Numbered from the stretch's first letter, positions 9,152 through 19,894 are shown. The stretch is 64,000 bases of DNA from Undaria pinnatifida (GCA_012845835.1 JABAKD010000012.1:10219973-10283972), one strand, 5' to 3'. The notes: generated by a model from the letters alone, not told the origin. Program-made: numbers and translations.

Positions 9152-11892
9152 AGGAACAGCGAGCCATCAGCAAGGTCTTTGGACCCGCACCAGGCACGTG
9201 TTGATGTTGCTTGCAGCTGATGTTTTTCGTTTTGACTTGTTTTATGTTGATTTGTGAATTAAGATTGAGATTGATTGAGAGTGAAGGATGACTGAAGCGA
9301 GCTGTAGTAGACGTACTGCAGGACTAACATGTCTGATTCCGTGCTGTGGCTGCCTGGCGGAGCGCCCGGGCAGGGCACAATAAGTCGGGGTTGGGTTTTA
9401 TACGTAAAAGTGAATGCTGACATAATGCACACACAGCAGTACATGTTGTATCACATCATATCATCGGTACAGCAGAGTAAAGCAGTACGAAAATGGCGTG
9501 AATCGATTACTTGCAAAAATTAGGGTAGGGTTGAGCTACGGTCTCGCGTGTATGCCGAGCAATGCTAAAAATACAAGCATGCGCCTGGAAGACTATGCAT
9601 GACGAGCAGTACAGGAGTGAACAACCTGTTATGTTGCTAGTAGTGCCCTTTGAGCTGGGATTTGCTGGGTTTATGGTGCTGCTGACTCGCTGCTGAACAT
9701 GTTGCTGCATGATGTGCCTACTGGCAAATTGCATGTTGTCGGTATATTGAACCGTCGTCGAAATGCCGGCAATTGTGTACGTTATTTGCTGTGTTATTTT
9801 TTATCTTTGTATATATATATTTATCCTCCGGCGGATGGGGAAAAATAAAGCTTTAGCTCACCACACTTCCACGTATTTTCATACGCGTCGTGTGTCTTTT
9901 GCATTCAAACCATTTTTGTGCTTAAATCGGCATTCTGAGAGTAGTATTGTCCCGTCAAGGTGTTTTTGGACTACAGTAATGGATGTATAAGTCCTTGACA
10001 GCTGCCCGTCAAGGGGCAAGAGTGCCGTCAACTGATGTACCCGGCATGTCTTTGACGTGTGACGTTCCTCATATGTAGCGTAGAAACAGCATGCAGGACT
10101 ACAGTACATCCCGTGCTGTCCGTACGTCTGTTGACAGTTATCTACACAAGAGGATACGAGTACAAATGGTATAACAGCACGATCGGTTGTACGTTGACTT
10201 GTCTGCCAGTATATGATACGCCCAGATACTGTTTGCGTTGCGGATCATTGCACAGCAGTAGAGTGCCCCCCAGTGTAGTGATACTACTGCTGCTGATGTT
10301 GCTAAATATATTCATGGAGGTATGGCGGGTATGGGTAGAGGGCTCTTGGTGAGCGTTCTGAAAACAGGGCAACTGAGCATGTGCGAGGGGTTCTTGGTGA
10401 AATGAACTGTTGTTGCATATGGTATCATATAGCACGTTGCTTGTCCCATTACATAGTAATGGCATTTGGAAACCTAAAATACTAGTGGTAAATGCTTTAC
10501 GAGCTGACGATGAATGCATGAAAAGAGCAGTTCAACCTATGCCGAGACCTAATCGCTCGATTGCACGATCTATCCGCTGCTTGTGTGGAGTCAATCTTGC
10601 GCCAAGAACGGTTGCTTCGTTCAGGAGGACAGGCTGGAGTGCCCGAGCTGTGGCGATGCCATGAAACCGGAAGAAGGCTGCCGCAGCGGAGGGACCACCA
10701 GCTTTAGTGCTTGGGTATTGGGGTTGAAATGAATGGATAGGATGCTGGGTGGTTGTGATTTTGTTGTTGGAACTTTGATTGTGGGTCTGCTTGAGTTTGA
10801 ATTTTGCTAGGATGAGGCTTGCTTATTGTTGGTACGACAAATCTCGGCCAATTGCAAAGCGCACGAGGTTGAACAGACCACGAGCTGCGCAGAGGCGCGT
10901 TCGGTCTAGTTCGAGTAGTCGTGACAAGAGTATTGTCCCACTGACGCGTTGGTTATGCGTTGTCTGATCGCGCGGACTTACCCCATGCTTACTTGAAGTA
11001 TGTATAGCACCCATGTTACGCGTGCTCGTCAGGAATAATAAGGAACGATACAATGTATGATTTGATTTTGCGAGTTGATTATTATGTCTGTTTGAGTCGG
11101 TACCGCCGTGTTGGACAATGCCGTTTCAATCTGGCAGACACCATTAAGATGGCGATGTTCTCGCGGTATGTGCGGATTTTATTATCCCGGGGTTTGGTAC
11201 GACGTACATTTCGGTTTTCGAGGACAACGAGGGGGCGAAGAACCTTGCAAAAAACCCAGTGTGCACGTCAAACTCGAAGCACATCGACATGGGACCCCCC
11301 TTTTTGCGGGAGCTTTTTTTGGGGGGGGGGATACTCGGTTGTTCGAGTTTGAACTTTTGGACAGTGCAACATCCAGCCGCTACGTGTGCTACACATTTCG
11401 TCGTGCTCGGAGGAGGGGGGATACTTTTCGCCGTGCAGTGTGCAGAGTACGATCAAATCGAGTTTCTGCGGTTGTTTGCGTTTTCGTATAATAATGCGGA
11501 GTTTGTTTTTCCTGGTTCAGCTCGTAGGCCCCGCGCTAGGTACTAGTATCTCGAGGAAATCGGGAATAATTGGAGTTTATTTGAGTCAATTGTCGAGAAT
11601 TGCGCCGTTTTTACCTGGTCATTTCCGAGAATAAAATTATCGTCGTTTTCACCTGGCAATTGATTTTCGAGAGTAGTTGATGCTTGCAGCATGAGACTGT
11701 TGTTACTTGGTTTGGGACTTGGAGGACTTATTGAGTTGAGCACTGGAATTTTGGTTTTGAGTTGGTTGGGGTTCTGAGTTTGATACGAGTTCATTACGAT
11801 ATGACGATGTATCAACCCTGCGATGTCGTGCCTTCTCATGCACAAAGAAGGGGGATATTAGTGTGTTCGTCGTGTATAATGAGGAGGGGGGA
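9152..11892 (+). other. LTR-element interior without recognisable genes
   Basis: This 2.7-kb stretch holds only short, stop-rich frames. I see no protease (DTG or DSG), reverse transcriptase (YxDD) or integrase (HHCC, DDE) motif in any frame. It ends in a polypurine tract, GAGGAGGGGGGA, at 11881-11892, directly before the 3' LTR. The layout suggests a large non-autonomous derivative or an old element whose pol has decayed. Confidence 0.55.
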
Positions 11893-12166
11893 TGTTGGTT
11901 GTCCTCATGAACATGACGGTTATGATCCATCATATATCAGGGAGTTGCATATTATATTGGTAAGGGACTCATGTGAAAGGTGTAAGGGGACAGCTTGGCC
12001 GGATGTTTCCCGGTATGATTGGCCATGAGCTGTCACTCGTAGTTTTGCTCCATATGAGACCGAGTCAGGCTCGACCGCTGGATAACATAAGAGTGTGTCA
12101 CCGTCTTGAGCCATCACCACGCCTTCCTCCGCCAGCTACGTGTACACCTGTAGAGATCTATCAACA
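11893..12166 (+). repeat. 3' LTR
   Basis: The repeat starts TGTTGG directly after the polypurine tract and ends CAACA, forming a short inverted TGTTG/CAACA terminus. It matches the split 5' LTR pieces at 2856-2900 and 7897-8137. Confidence 0.8.
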
Positions 12167-12178
12167 TGATCGAACACC

Positions 12179-12226
12179 AGATAGTGGACACGTTTACGTT
12201 CGTGAAGAGAACGTTGGCGTACACCT
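12179..12226 (-). pseudogene. Decayed copy of the exon at 2470-2291
   Basis: On the minus strand this reads VYANVLFTNVNVSTIW after an AG, against VYADVLFTDVNAPTFR at the start of the exon at 2470. About three quarters of the 48 bases agree. It sits only 13 bases beyond the right end of the LTR element, so exon-like sequence flanks both sides of the insertion. Confidence 0.6.
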
Positions 12227-12342
12227 TATTTTCTATATATCCCATCAATAATCTTGCGCACTTTTTCTTTTCTCTTTCTCCCTCATACCAGGTATATATA
12301 AATACACTAGTAACTCAAATCCAGAGGCGCTAAGCAGGCTCT

Positions 12343-12450
12343 CCCCCCCCCGCCGCTGCGGCACGCCCCTACATTTCTATCGTGAGAATATTTCAGCCCT
12401 CCCCCTCCCCCGCTGCGGCACGCCCCTTCGTTGTTATCGTGAGAAGATTT
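12343..12450 (+). repeat. Short tandem repeat, two units
   Basis: CGCTGCGGCACGCCCCT followed by a pyrimidine or T-rich spacer and ATCGTGAGAA recurs with a period of about 66 bases. It lies in an intron of the minus-strand gene. Confidence 0.6.
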
Positions 12451-12854
12451 CGACCCATTCTTCCCTCGTCGACTCGCAATCGAACGAACTGCTACCCGCG
12501 CGATTTTATCAACATAAACGAGCAGACAACGTCGATTGACGGCACTAGTTCCCCCTAGAGAGACAGGACAGCGGCCGAGGAGCTCCCCACACTAAAGCTA
12601 GTACATTTGGTCGTGAGGCATACTACCCCGAAAAAGGGACACAAGCAATTAAACTGTGGTGACTCTATCAGGTATGGTGGGCTTAAACTTGGAAAGAAAA
12701 AAAAATGAGGTTTACATGTTATGTGTGTTCGCGGAACAGACCTCTTTTCATTAAAAAAAAAAAAAAAAGTCTCGCGCACTTGGAACTTGAAGTTTCTGGA
12801 GTCGAAGTGATTATGCGCGAGGTAGAATGGCCAAACCTTTACTTTCACACCCAC

Positions 12855-12950
12855 CATGTCGCCGGAAGCTCCGAAGGCGGCCGTGTCCCAGTCCCCTGGG
12901 ATCACGCCAGAGTGCCACAGCCTCTCCAACCCCACCATCACCGTTTCCAC
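12855..12950 (-). CDS. Internal exon of the large minus-strand gene
   Basis: Thirty-two open codons lie between an acceptor (TTTGGCACAG before 12950) and a donor (ATG then GTGGGT). Both ends are phase 0, which matches the exon at 2470-2291 downstream. The product starts VETVMVGLERLWHSGVIPGD and ends FGASGDM. The exon upstream of it (16740-16622) ends at phase 2, so at least one exon between 13.0 and 16.6 kb is not found. The minus-strand frame at 14265-14074 (EKHDTDPWKEFYPQKRRTAA) is a candidate, but its donor does not fit. Confidence 0.6.
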
Positions 12951-13210
12951 CTGTGCCAAACAAACGACACAGCGTTAAATGATGTGGGTCGATGCATGCT
13001 ATGACGGAAGAGGTGCATTGTTTTATTTCCGAGACTCCCCCCACACGAGGAGATCTATGGCTTTCTCAACCCCAAGCGCCGATTTTTAAGAACACGAAAC
13101 GAGCGCAACCCCTGATGCCGATGATAAAAAAAAAATCCCCCATGGCCAATTTATACGAAAACACACACTTTTGTGAAGAAACATAATATGGCTATTCCCA
13201 CGATTTCGGG

Positions 13211-13380
13211 TTAACTTCAACCCTTTTTAGCACCGCACTCCCGACATGAGGACAGAGCACTTGGAGGTAGACTAGGAAAATGTTAGGAGTTCGAAATGGT
13301 TTTAAGGAGCCCCCATCATTCAGAAAGTATTTTAGCCGAAAAGTGATATACCTTAACGCCTCTATCGTGGAACGCCTCTA
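13211..13380 (+). repeat. Dispersed repeat R2, single copy
   Basis: The pattern TTTTAGCACCGCACTCCCGACATG, GGACA, ACTTGGAG, TTAGGAGTT, then AAGGAGCCCC, CATTCAGAAA and GCCGAAAAGTG is shared with 31066-31950, 41285-41370, 44215-44390 and 49515-49600. There are no ORFs. It ends in CTCTATCGTGG-like sequence in most copies. Confidence 0.7.
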
Positions 13381-13680
13381 TCGTCACCGACTCTGCCTAA
13401 CCCGGGGTATGCGAGAATGCATGAAATAACGTATATAGGTGGCCGCAACAAAAGACGCGGTCTCTTCTCAAATAAATCTAACGAGACATAGCCCAAAACA
13501 AGTTCGGGTAGCCACAACAAAGTTAAGTTCGTTCGCGAAACAACAGCAAGTCTGTATTCAAATAGCAGAGTTAACACCGCCAACGTCGGGGGAAAACTTG
13601 ATGTCTTAGCCCCTCCCCCGCCCTTCCCGCCCTCCCACGCCCCTCCCTCCCTCCCTCCCTCCTTCCCTTCCTCCCTCTGT

Positions 13681-14062
13681 TGAGGAATTAGAGGATATTA
13701 GTCCGTTTGACCACTTACAAACGGTTAACGGATTACTTACCCAAACCAAGCCTTCGTAGCACTGCCCCCCCCTGAAACCGCGGTATAGCGGGATAGCAGC
13801 TCGGCCGGATATACGGGCGGACGTGTCAATATTTACGCGGTTTCATTTCCGGGGGTTACCGGGGAGAGTGTTATCAAGTTCGACATGGGGAAAGTCTGGA
13901 AAGAAATATTTTTATGGATGGTGGGATTCGAACCCATGACCCCAAAACCCGTGGTCCTGTCGAAGACGCCATTTGTTAAGGAATTAGGGGGCATTAGTCC
14001 GTTTGACCACTTGCAAAAGGTTAACCAATAGCCTACCTAAACTAAGCCTTAAAACACCTCCC
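13681..14062 (-). repeat. Direct ~85-bp repeats flanking a tRNA-like B box
   Basis: About 85 bp at 13681-13765 (GGAATTAG, ATTAGTCCGTTTGACCACTT, GGTTAAC) recur at 13978-14062. Between them, on the minus strand at about 13927-13985, lies TGGCGTCTTCGACAGG followed by a T-arm hairpin, TGGGTTCGAATCCCA. No acceptor stem pairs, so this is a tRNA-like relic inside a small repeated unit and not a called tRNA gene. Confidence 0.5.
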
Positions 14063-14252
14063 TCCCTCCCCACCTACGACCCGTTTTTCATTCTTCGGAC
14101 AATGCCTATACGGGTGAGGTTTTCCTGGTCCTCACACGCGGCCGTCCGTCTTTTTTGGGGGTAGAATTCCTTCCACGGGTCGGTGTCGTGTTTTTCTGGT
14201 ATAGCAGCAGTACTGAGTAGAGGGATCACGCTGGCCCCACCCGTCCCGTACG

Positions 14253-14721
14253 GTGGCGCTTGCATTGCTTTGTAGTTTCGTTTCGGACTCAGATTTTTTT
14301 ATTTATCCTCGCCAAACCAGCACTGGCCGATACCGCAACCGTCAATTTTCGTCGTCAGCAGTTTGTTTTCCCCGCTGGAGTCTCAAGAGTCTTACCTTAC
14401 CCCATGCTTCGGTCAAAAAGTTACATGAAAGTAGTGTTTGTGCAGGTTCTGCAAGGGCTTGGAGCCGGCGCAAATACCTCGTACACGTCGGGACTGTATC
14501 TCACCGAACAAAGCTTACGCTTGAGGGCCAGCGCGGACCGACGAACGCGTGCTCGTGAGACCCCGGTGCGTCGAAGCACCGTCCACTCCGGGATAAGGTA
14601 TTCCTCGCTGTGGTACCACCTGGGAAGGGACGTTGCAAGCAACACGAGGCAGGTCGCGAAACGCATCGGTGATAGGGCACAAAAGGCATCCGTGGCAATT
14701 CGAAAAATGAACGAGTGGTAG
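14253..14721 (+). other. Open frame of uncertain reality
   Basis: A 153-codon plus-strand frame from 14260 runs without stop into the minisatellite at 14690. It has no family resemblance, and its second half is arginine-rich in the way random GC-rich sequence often is. I do not call it a gene; it lies inside an intron of the minus-strand gene. Confidence 0.15.
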
Positions 14722-16380
14722 CTCGAAAAGCCCATCGGTGACCGGACAGTTCGCAAAACAGAATACATGCAGCACGACTTCTCACGGGAGATTACCCGGC
14801 CCTCGGCTCGGGTCTGGAGGTTTCAAAAATACAAAAAATGTCGAATCGGGTCGGGTCAGGGGGTGAGCGAAATCTGACTTGTCGGTCGGATAGGGTCAGG
14901 AACTTTTCAAATCTCACGGGTCGGGTCGGGTCGGGTCGGGTCGGGTCGGGTCGGGTCGGATCACCCTGATTCCATCCGACCCCTGATATAACTTGACATA
15001 CAGTGACAGGTTTGCAAAAGGTATCAGTGACAATCGAGAACAGTAATCAGTAACAGTACGCAAAATGCGATGGTGATAGTTCGCGACAGGCATGATTGAC
15101 AGCCCGCCAAACCCATCAGTGGCACTTTGCCAAAAAAGAACAACTTCGAACAGTAATCAGTGCAAGTCACCCAAACGCATCAATTCACAAAATACATCGG
15201 TGACAATCAGCCGAAAGCAATAGTGACAGATCGCAGAAGCCCTCAGTGAAGCTGCTCAAGAGAAATCATGGACAACTCGCAAAAGGAATCGGTACTTGTA
15301 GCTGTTCGGAAAAGGCATCTGTGACAGATCGCCAAAGGCAGACGTAACAGCTGGCAAAAATCGCCATTTCGCAAGGTATCAGCAACAGTTATAAAGAGGC
15401 ATATGAGCAACAGCGCGCAAACGGCATCATCGACAGGTCGCGAAAGGCCTCAGCGTCAGATCACAGAACAATATCAGTGACAGGTTATAAAATATGTCAG
15501 TGACAGCTCGAAGAAGGAGCTATTCCCCTAAGGCATCAGCGACAGGTTGCTGAAGGCTTCAGAGACCCTTCGCGAAAGGCACTAGTTCGCAAAGGCGTCA
15601 GTGACAGTTCGCAAATGGTACCAGATCACGGAGAACATCAGTGACAGGTCGCAAAAGGCACCAGTGACACTTCGCAAAAGGCATCAGCGACAGGTCGCAG
15701 AAGGAACCAGTGACGCGTCGCAAAATATGTCAGTGACACTCTGCGAACGGTATCAGTAAGAAGCCGCAAAAACCATCGTGGCAGGTCGAAAAAGTCATAA
15801 GCGAGAGTTCACAAAAGGCATCCGCGGGAGTCCGCAAAAAGGAATACCTGAAAGGTGACAGTTCGCAAAAGGCACCAGTGATCGTTCGTCAAAGGTATCA
15901 GTGATATTTCGAAAATGGCATGGATGACAGGTCGTAAAAGGCACTATTAGTGACACTTCGGGGAGAAAAAAAGAGTAACGGCTAGAAAACTGACGCACTT
16001 TACAAAAGGCATCAGTAACGGTCCGCTAAAAGACACCAGCAACTCACAAAGGCCATCAGTATCAGCCGGCAAAATGTAGCAATCACAGGTCGCCAAACGC
16101 ATCAGTGACAGATCATCTGTGACGTCCAGAAAAACGTATCATTGACACTTTGCAGAAAGCATGAGTGACACTTCAAAAAAGGCAGCGGTGACAGATCGCA
16201 AAAGGCAGACGGGATCAGTAACACTGTGCAAAATGCAGCAGCCATAGTCCGAAGAAGGCATCGGTGACGGTCCAGTCCGCAAAAGGTATCGCTGAGAGGT
16301 CGCAAACAGCACCAGCGACGCTTTCGCAAAAGTTCTCCGTCAACTGATGAATGTTTCGAATCATCACTGATGCCTTTCGC
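14690..16380 (+). repeat. Degenerate 23-bp minisatellite, about 1.7 kb
   Basis: Variants of a unit close to GCATCAGTGACAGGTCGC plus AAAAG repeat through the whole stretch, with many substitutions and small indels; roughly 70 units would fit. Only fragments remain near each end. A short (GGGTC)n array (about 14920-14958) interrupts it. It lies in the intron between 16622 and 12950. Confidence 0.85.
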
Positions 16381-16621
16381 GGCAACACTTTCTATTGCAA
16401 GTGAAAAAGAAGTGGAGAGGAAACGGGCAACTTTTTTTGGCAGTTTTTCGGTGTTCGCCGGCCTACGTTGATACAGAAATCCAAGCAATCAGACATAGCT
16501 AGAACATATTGTGGAGACCTCCCAATATTGGTATTCCACGATCGGTTCTAGAGAAGTTCTCACCCGGGGATTTTTCAATGTTTTGGTGCAATTTCGTAAT
16601 GAGTTTAAGCGTTCGACCTAC

Positions 16622-16740
16622 CTTGGGCCAGCGGTGAGATGTCCTGGCTCGATGCCGAGCACCCGCCTCCCCTCAAGGTCCTTGAGCTCGTAGTCGACAA
16701 CCGCCCTGGCAATTGACACGGCATGTTCTCGCTGCACGTC
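16622..16740 (-). CDS. Internal exon of the large minus-strand gene
   Basis: The exon is open from acceptor TTCATCAG (before 16740) to donor AAG then GTAGGT, 119 nt, starting at phase 0 and ending at phase 2. The product begins DVQREHAVSIARAVVDYELK and ends RRVLGIEPGHLTAGP. It is a helical, charged segment that continues the exon at 17242-17129. Codon use and both splice sites are good. Family unknown. Confidence 0.7.
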
Positions 16741-17128
16741 CTGATGAAAGTGAGATACACACGAGGTCACGGCAAGTCACATACTTCGTCATGCTCGAAG
16801 CGAGCACCGCGGGAAGTTTTGTGGGCGTGTCGCCAGGACCGTACCACGGTAAAGAAAAACACACGAAAGTTGTACTCTGTACAATACGTGCCAAAAAGGC
16901 AAAAATAACACCAGAACAATGTACAAGCACACGGCATATTAGAGGGGGGGGAAGAGGCGAGAGAGGAGGATTGCTTCAGGCACAAAGTATGCCAATTGTG
17001 TTTTTTTCGCGTTAATTGTATTTTTGCATTTAAAACCTTCTCGTCCTTCCAATAGTTGTGTACGGGGATAGAGTTGGGTTTTCGGGTACATGGTTGGAAA
17101 AATAATCGCCCATCCCACTTCGCCCCAC

Positions 17129-17242
17129 CTGTAACATGCTGCTGACGGCCGTTTCGACGTAAGCTTGGTACGCCTCCAGCTCGATGCCGGCGACGAACCT
17201 CAGCTCGAAGGCTAGGCGAGCAGTTATCCCGTCGACACGTTT
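17129..17242 (-). CDS. Internal exon of the large minus-strand gene
   Basis: Thirty-eight codons lie between acceptor AAACAAAACAG and donor CAG then GTGGGG, phase 0 at both ends. The product begins KRVDGITARLAFELRFVAGI and ends AYVETAVSSMLQ, an amphipathic helical pattern. It joins in frame to the long exon ending at 17855 and to the exon starting at 16740. A damaged copy of its first ~30 bases and upstream intron lies at about 17466-17560, beyond a (CCCAA)n array. Confidence 0.7.
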
Positions 17243-17310
17243 CTGTTTTGTTTGTCGCACAGCAGACGAGCGGACAGAGCGACGAGGCGAGTTCAGCAGT
17301 AAGGTGAGAC

Positions 17311-17462
17311 AGCCCAAACCCAACCCAACCCAAAACAACCCAGCCCAGCACAGTCCAGCTCAACCCAGCCCCAGCGAACCCAACCCAACCCAACCCAATC
17401 CAACCCAACCCAACCCAACCCAACCCAACCCAACCCAACCCAACCCAACCCAACCCAACCCA
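17311..17462 (+). repeat. (CCCAA)n pentanucleotide array
   Basis: Imperfect CCCAA/CCCAG units on the left become perfect CCCAA units on the right. The array lies between two related copies of the exon-edge segment (17211-17310 and 17466-17560), about 70 bases from the exon acceptor. Confidence 0.9.
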
Positions 17463-17465
17463 TAC

Positions 17466-17560
17466 GCTAAGCGAGTATTACGTCGGTCGCCACTTTCCTG
17501 TTTGGTCGTTGCACAACTGAACAGAGTGGCGAGGCGACTTCAGCAGCAAACCGCAACGGC
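17466..17560 (-). pseudogene. Relic of the edge of the exon at 17242-17129
   Basis: The segment matches 17211-17310 with gaps, sharing GCGAG, TTTCCTGTTT-like and GAGGCGA-TTCAGCAG stretches. It keeps an AG acceptor in the same place (minus strand AAACAG), but the frame behind it is not maintained. Confidence 0.55.
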
Positions 17561-17639
17561 AGCAAAACACACCCATGACAAAATGTTTTTTTCGTGGGCG
17601 TCCAATTCTTCTTACGATGGATGGAATCCCTCGTAAGAA

Positions 17640-17692
17640 GAATTTATATATATAGATATAGATATAGATATATAGATATATATATATCGCCA
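17640..17692 (+). repeat. AT-rich microsatellite (TATAGA/TA)n
   Basis: A run of TATAGA and TATATA units in the intron between exons 17855 and 17242 of the minus-strand gene. Confidence 0.85.
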
Positions 17693-17854
17693 AGTAACCA
17701 ACAGCGTTGAAGTTCACATATATACAACGGCGTACATTTGGTGTTTATCTTCGCTCAGGTAAACGCCACATCATCCCAAATGTATATATACGGTCGAGAG
17801 AAAACCAAACACCATAAAAAAGCATTTAACTCCCTGTTTTCATCAGTCTCTCAC

Positions 17855-19489
17855 CGGAGGAAGATCGTACAGGGGAGACTTAGCCCCCGCACCGAGGGCG
17901 TTCGGCGAGCCGTGCAAGATTCTCTCGTCCACCGCTTCCCAGTAGCGTGCTATCGACGTCTTCTGCTTCTCTGCATCCGCCAAGCCCGTACCCGCGCTAC
18001 CCCCGCCTCCTCCTGCTTCTCTTCCTCCTCCCCCCCCTCCTCCCCCCCCTCCTCCTTCTCCTCCGACTCCCCCATCGCTGTGATTCCCATCAGCTATTGT
18101 GAGTTGGCCCTTTCGCTCGCCATCCAGACCAACTGGATTCCACGACAAAAAATCTTTGACCCCGCAAGTTGTGGTTTCCCTCCCTTCGCTTGACACAGAA
18201 ACGTTTAGGGTTCGCATGCCCCGGGGAGGGGAACGCATTTCCCTCAGCTGAGTCCGCGTGTCCTGGGCCGAGCTTATCAGCACCGCCCCCCCGGGCCGCG
18301 GTAGATCCGCAGAACCGCCGCGACGATGCTTAACCTTCTCAGAAGCCCCGACCGTGTCTTTTGTGCCGCCACCGAGACTTCCAACCTTCTCGGAGTTTCC
18401 GGTAATCTCTGTTGCGCTGCTGCTGGTACGGATTCCCCTTGCCTTTGCGCTTTTCGACGTGTCTTCTTCGCTTGTGGGGGGGCACGGTTCACCACCGCGC
18501 TGGATTTTTCCTGGCGAGAAATACGCCTCTGAAGACTCCTTGCCGCCGGTGGGGGAAGGTGACTGGTTCCCCCCACCACCCCCGCCGCCCTCGTTAGCCC
18601 GTAGCGGCGGCGATGAGGCCGTGGCTGGCGCTCCGCTAGAAGAAGAACTTGCCTGCTGCAGAAGCGCGAGCGAGTGGAGGATCTCACGGGATTCAGCAGC
18701 AAAAGGCGCGGTCACCACCTTACCCCCGGCGGCAGCAGTATTTCTAGCTCTATGCCCGCCTCGGCCACCACTACCACAACCTTTACCCGCGGGGGCGCCA
18801 GCCGCCACCGCTAAAGCGGCCGTTGCCTTCGCCACGGCGTGCGCAGAAGAAGACGTTAGAGCTGCTGCGGTGGAGGTGTACAAGCGGGCGATGCGGTCGC
18901 TCGGCCGGTAGTACCCGGTGCTAGCGATGTTTGCGTACGCGGTGGGCATGCTCGCTTGCCGGAGTCCCCGCGCCTGCGAGAGGCTGTGGGAGCTGCGGTC
19001 GTGGGATGCGGTTCGGATGAGGTCGACCGCGCTGGAAACTTTGGGGAGCTCGTAGTAGGACCCCATCGGGCCGAGCATGTGACTCCGTTCTTGTTCGCCG
19101 CCATCGCCTAGACTTAAACCCGACGAGAAAGGGCCGCCTTCTTCTGAAAAAACTTTGAGGTCGTTCGTGCGCTGTTCTTGTTGGTGGTTGCCCGTTGTTG
19201 TCGATGGATTGTCGGTGGTGGTGGTCCAGGTTGGACTGGAGGATGTCGCGCTTGTCGCTGGTAGCCTGCGGGCTTTGCTTGAAGCAGCGGCAGCCGTAGC
19301 TTTCCTAGCCGCGATGGATCCTTTGACCATGCCGAAGCGAGTTGTGCTGCCGTGGAGAATCCTTGGCGCAGTTTTGCCGTAGGCCCCCTGATTTTCCTCA
19401 TGGTCGCTACCTGATAGATCTTGCGCAGCGAAACTGGGCACCTGTTGTTTCCTTGCTTCCATCCAATCTTCCTGTTGCGGATCGCCCAT
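17855..19489 (-). CDS. Long first exon of the large minus-strand gene (545 codons)
   Basis: The frame runs from ATG at 19489 for 545 codons to a donor, CCTCCG then GTGAGA; unspliced, it would stop three codons later (17843). Splicing in phase 0 to 17242 continues the frame. The protein part is almost all disordered: Ser, Gly, Ala and Thr rich, with one poly-Gly run near the end. More ordered islands are MGDPQQEDWMEARKQQV at the start and ARYWEAVDERILHGSPNALG near the end. The motif ILHG(S) occurs twice (about residues 45 and 530), and EILHSLALLQQ occurs in the middle. An in-frame TAG lies just upstream of the ATG, but as part of CGGCTAG it could also be an acceptor (phase 0) joining exons at 21 kb. 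Function unknown; a scaffold-like or signalling protein is only a guess. Confidence 0.65.
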
Positions 19490-19816
19490 CCTTTTGGCGC
19501 CCTAGCCGTACGAGCGCAATTTCGCTCCGTGGATTGCGCGATCTGGTTGGAGCATCCAAAGAAGGAACAGTCATGGTACCTCCTTGAGTTTTTTTTTTTC
19601 ACACTTCTACTTTCCAGCTTCTGGACAAGCCGTGGTCATAGGTGTCGTCCCTTCTCCCCCCCGGTTCTTGCCTTCAATTTTTATCGCGCACAGGGTTCAG
19701 TAATCCCACTGCTCATCGATTTTTCATCGAGTGTTGCTCACTCACGCTCTCGCGTTTTCCGCAAGTCAATTTGTGCACAAGAAGAAAAAAAAAATCGCCA
19801 CGAATTTATACGAGTG

Positions 19817-19894
19817 TGCACTCGAGGGGATTCGAACTCACGAAACTGACCTATAACAGGCTCGAGGACAACCTAATACGCCACCGGGGCGACC
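19817..19894 (-). repeat. tRNA-like sequence (A-box and B-box), copy 2
   Basis: On the minus strand this matches the sequence at 2061-2144: GGTGGCGTATTAGG as A box, AGTTCGAATCC as B box. It lacks the 7-base duplication of the other copy. The acceptor ends (GGTCGCC and CGAGTGC) do not pair well. It lies upstream of the long exon of the minus-strand gene. Confidence 0.5.

Larger units (their letters stand above)
2856..12166 (+). mobile_element. LTR retrotransposon split by a nested LINE
   Basis: A 274-bp 3' LTR (11893-12166) begins TGTTGG and ends CAACA, and is preceded by a polypurine tract. The same LTR is found at the 5' side in two pieces: its first ~45 bases at 2856-2900 and the rest at about 7897-8137, with a LINE between. 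The internal region (8138-11892) has no recognisable protease, reverse transcriptase or integrase, only a broken gag-like reading frame, so the element looks non-autonomous or badly decayed. The 5-base flanks (TATTC and TGATC) do not match, so no target-site duplication is visible. The whole element lies in an intron, antisense to the host gene. Confidence 0.75.

Noticed and set aside
2851-12171. Target-site duplication of the LTR element
   Set aside because: The flanking five bases (TATTC and TGATC) differ, so no duplication can be claimed.
14074-14265. 63-codon minus-strand frame as the missing exon of the large gene
   Set aside because: An acceptor in the right phase exists, but no donor gives the phase-0 end needed for the exon at 12950; left as a candidate only.
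14920-14958. (GGGTC)n as telomeric sequence
   Set aside because: It is a short internal pentamer array within a minisatellite; similar arrays with different units occur across the window.
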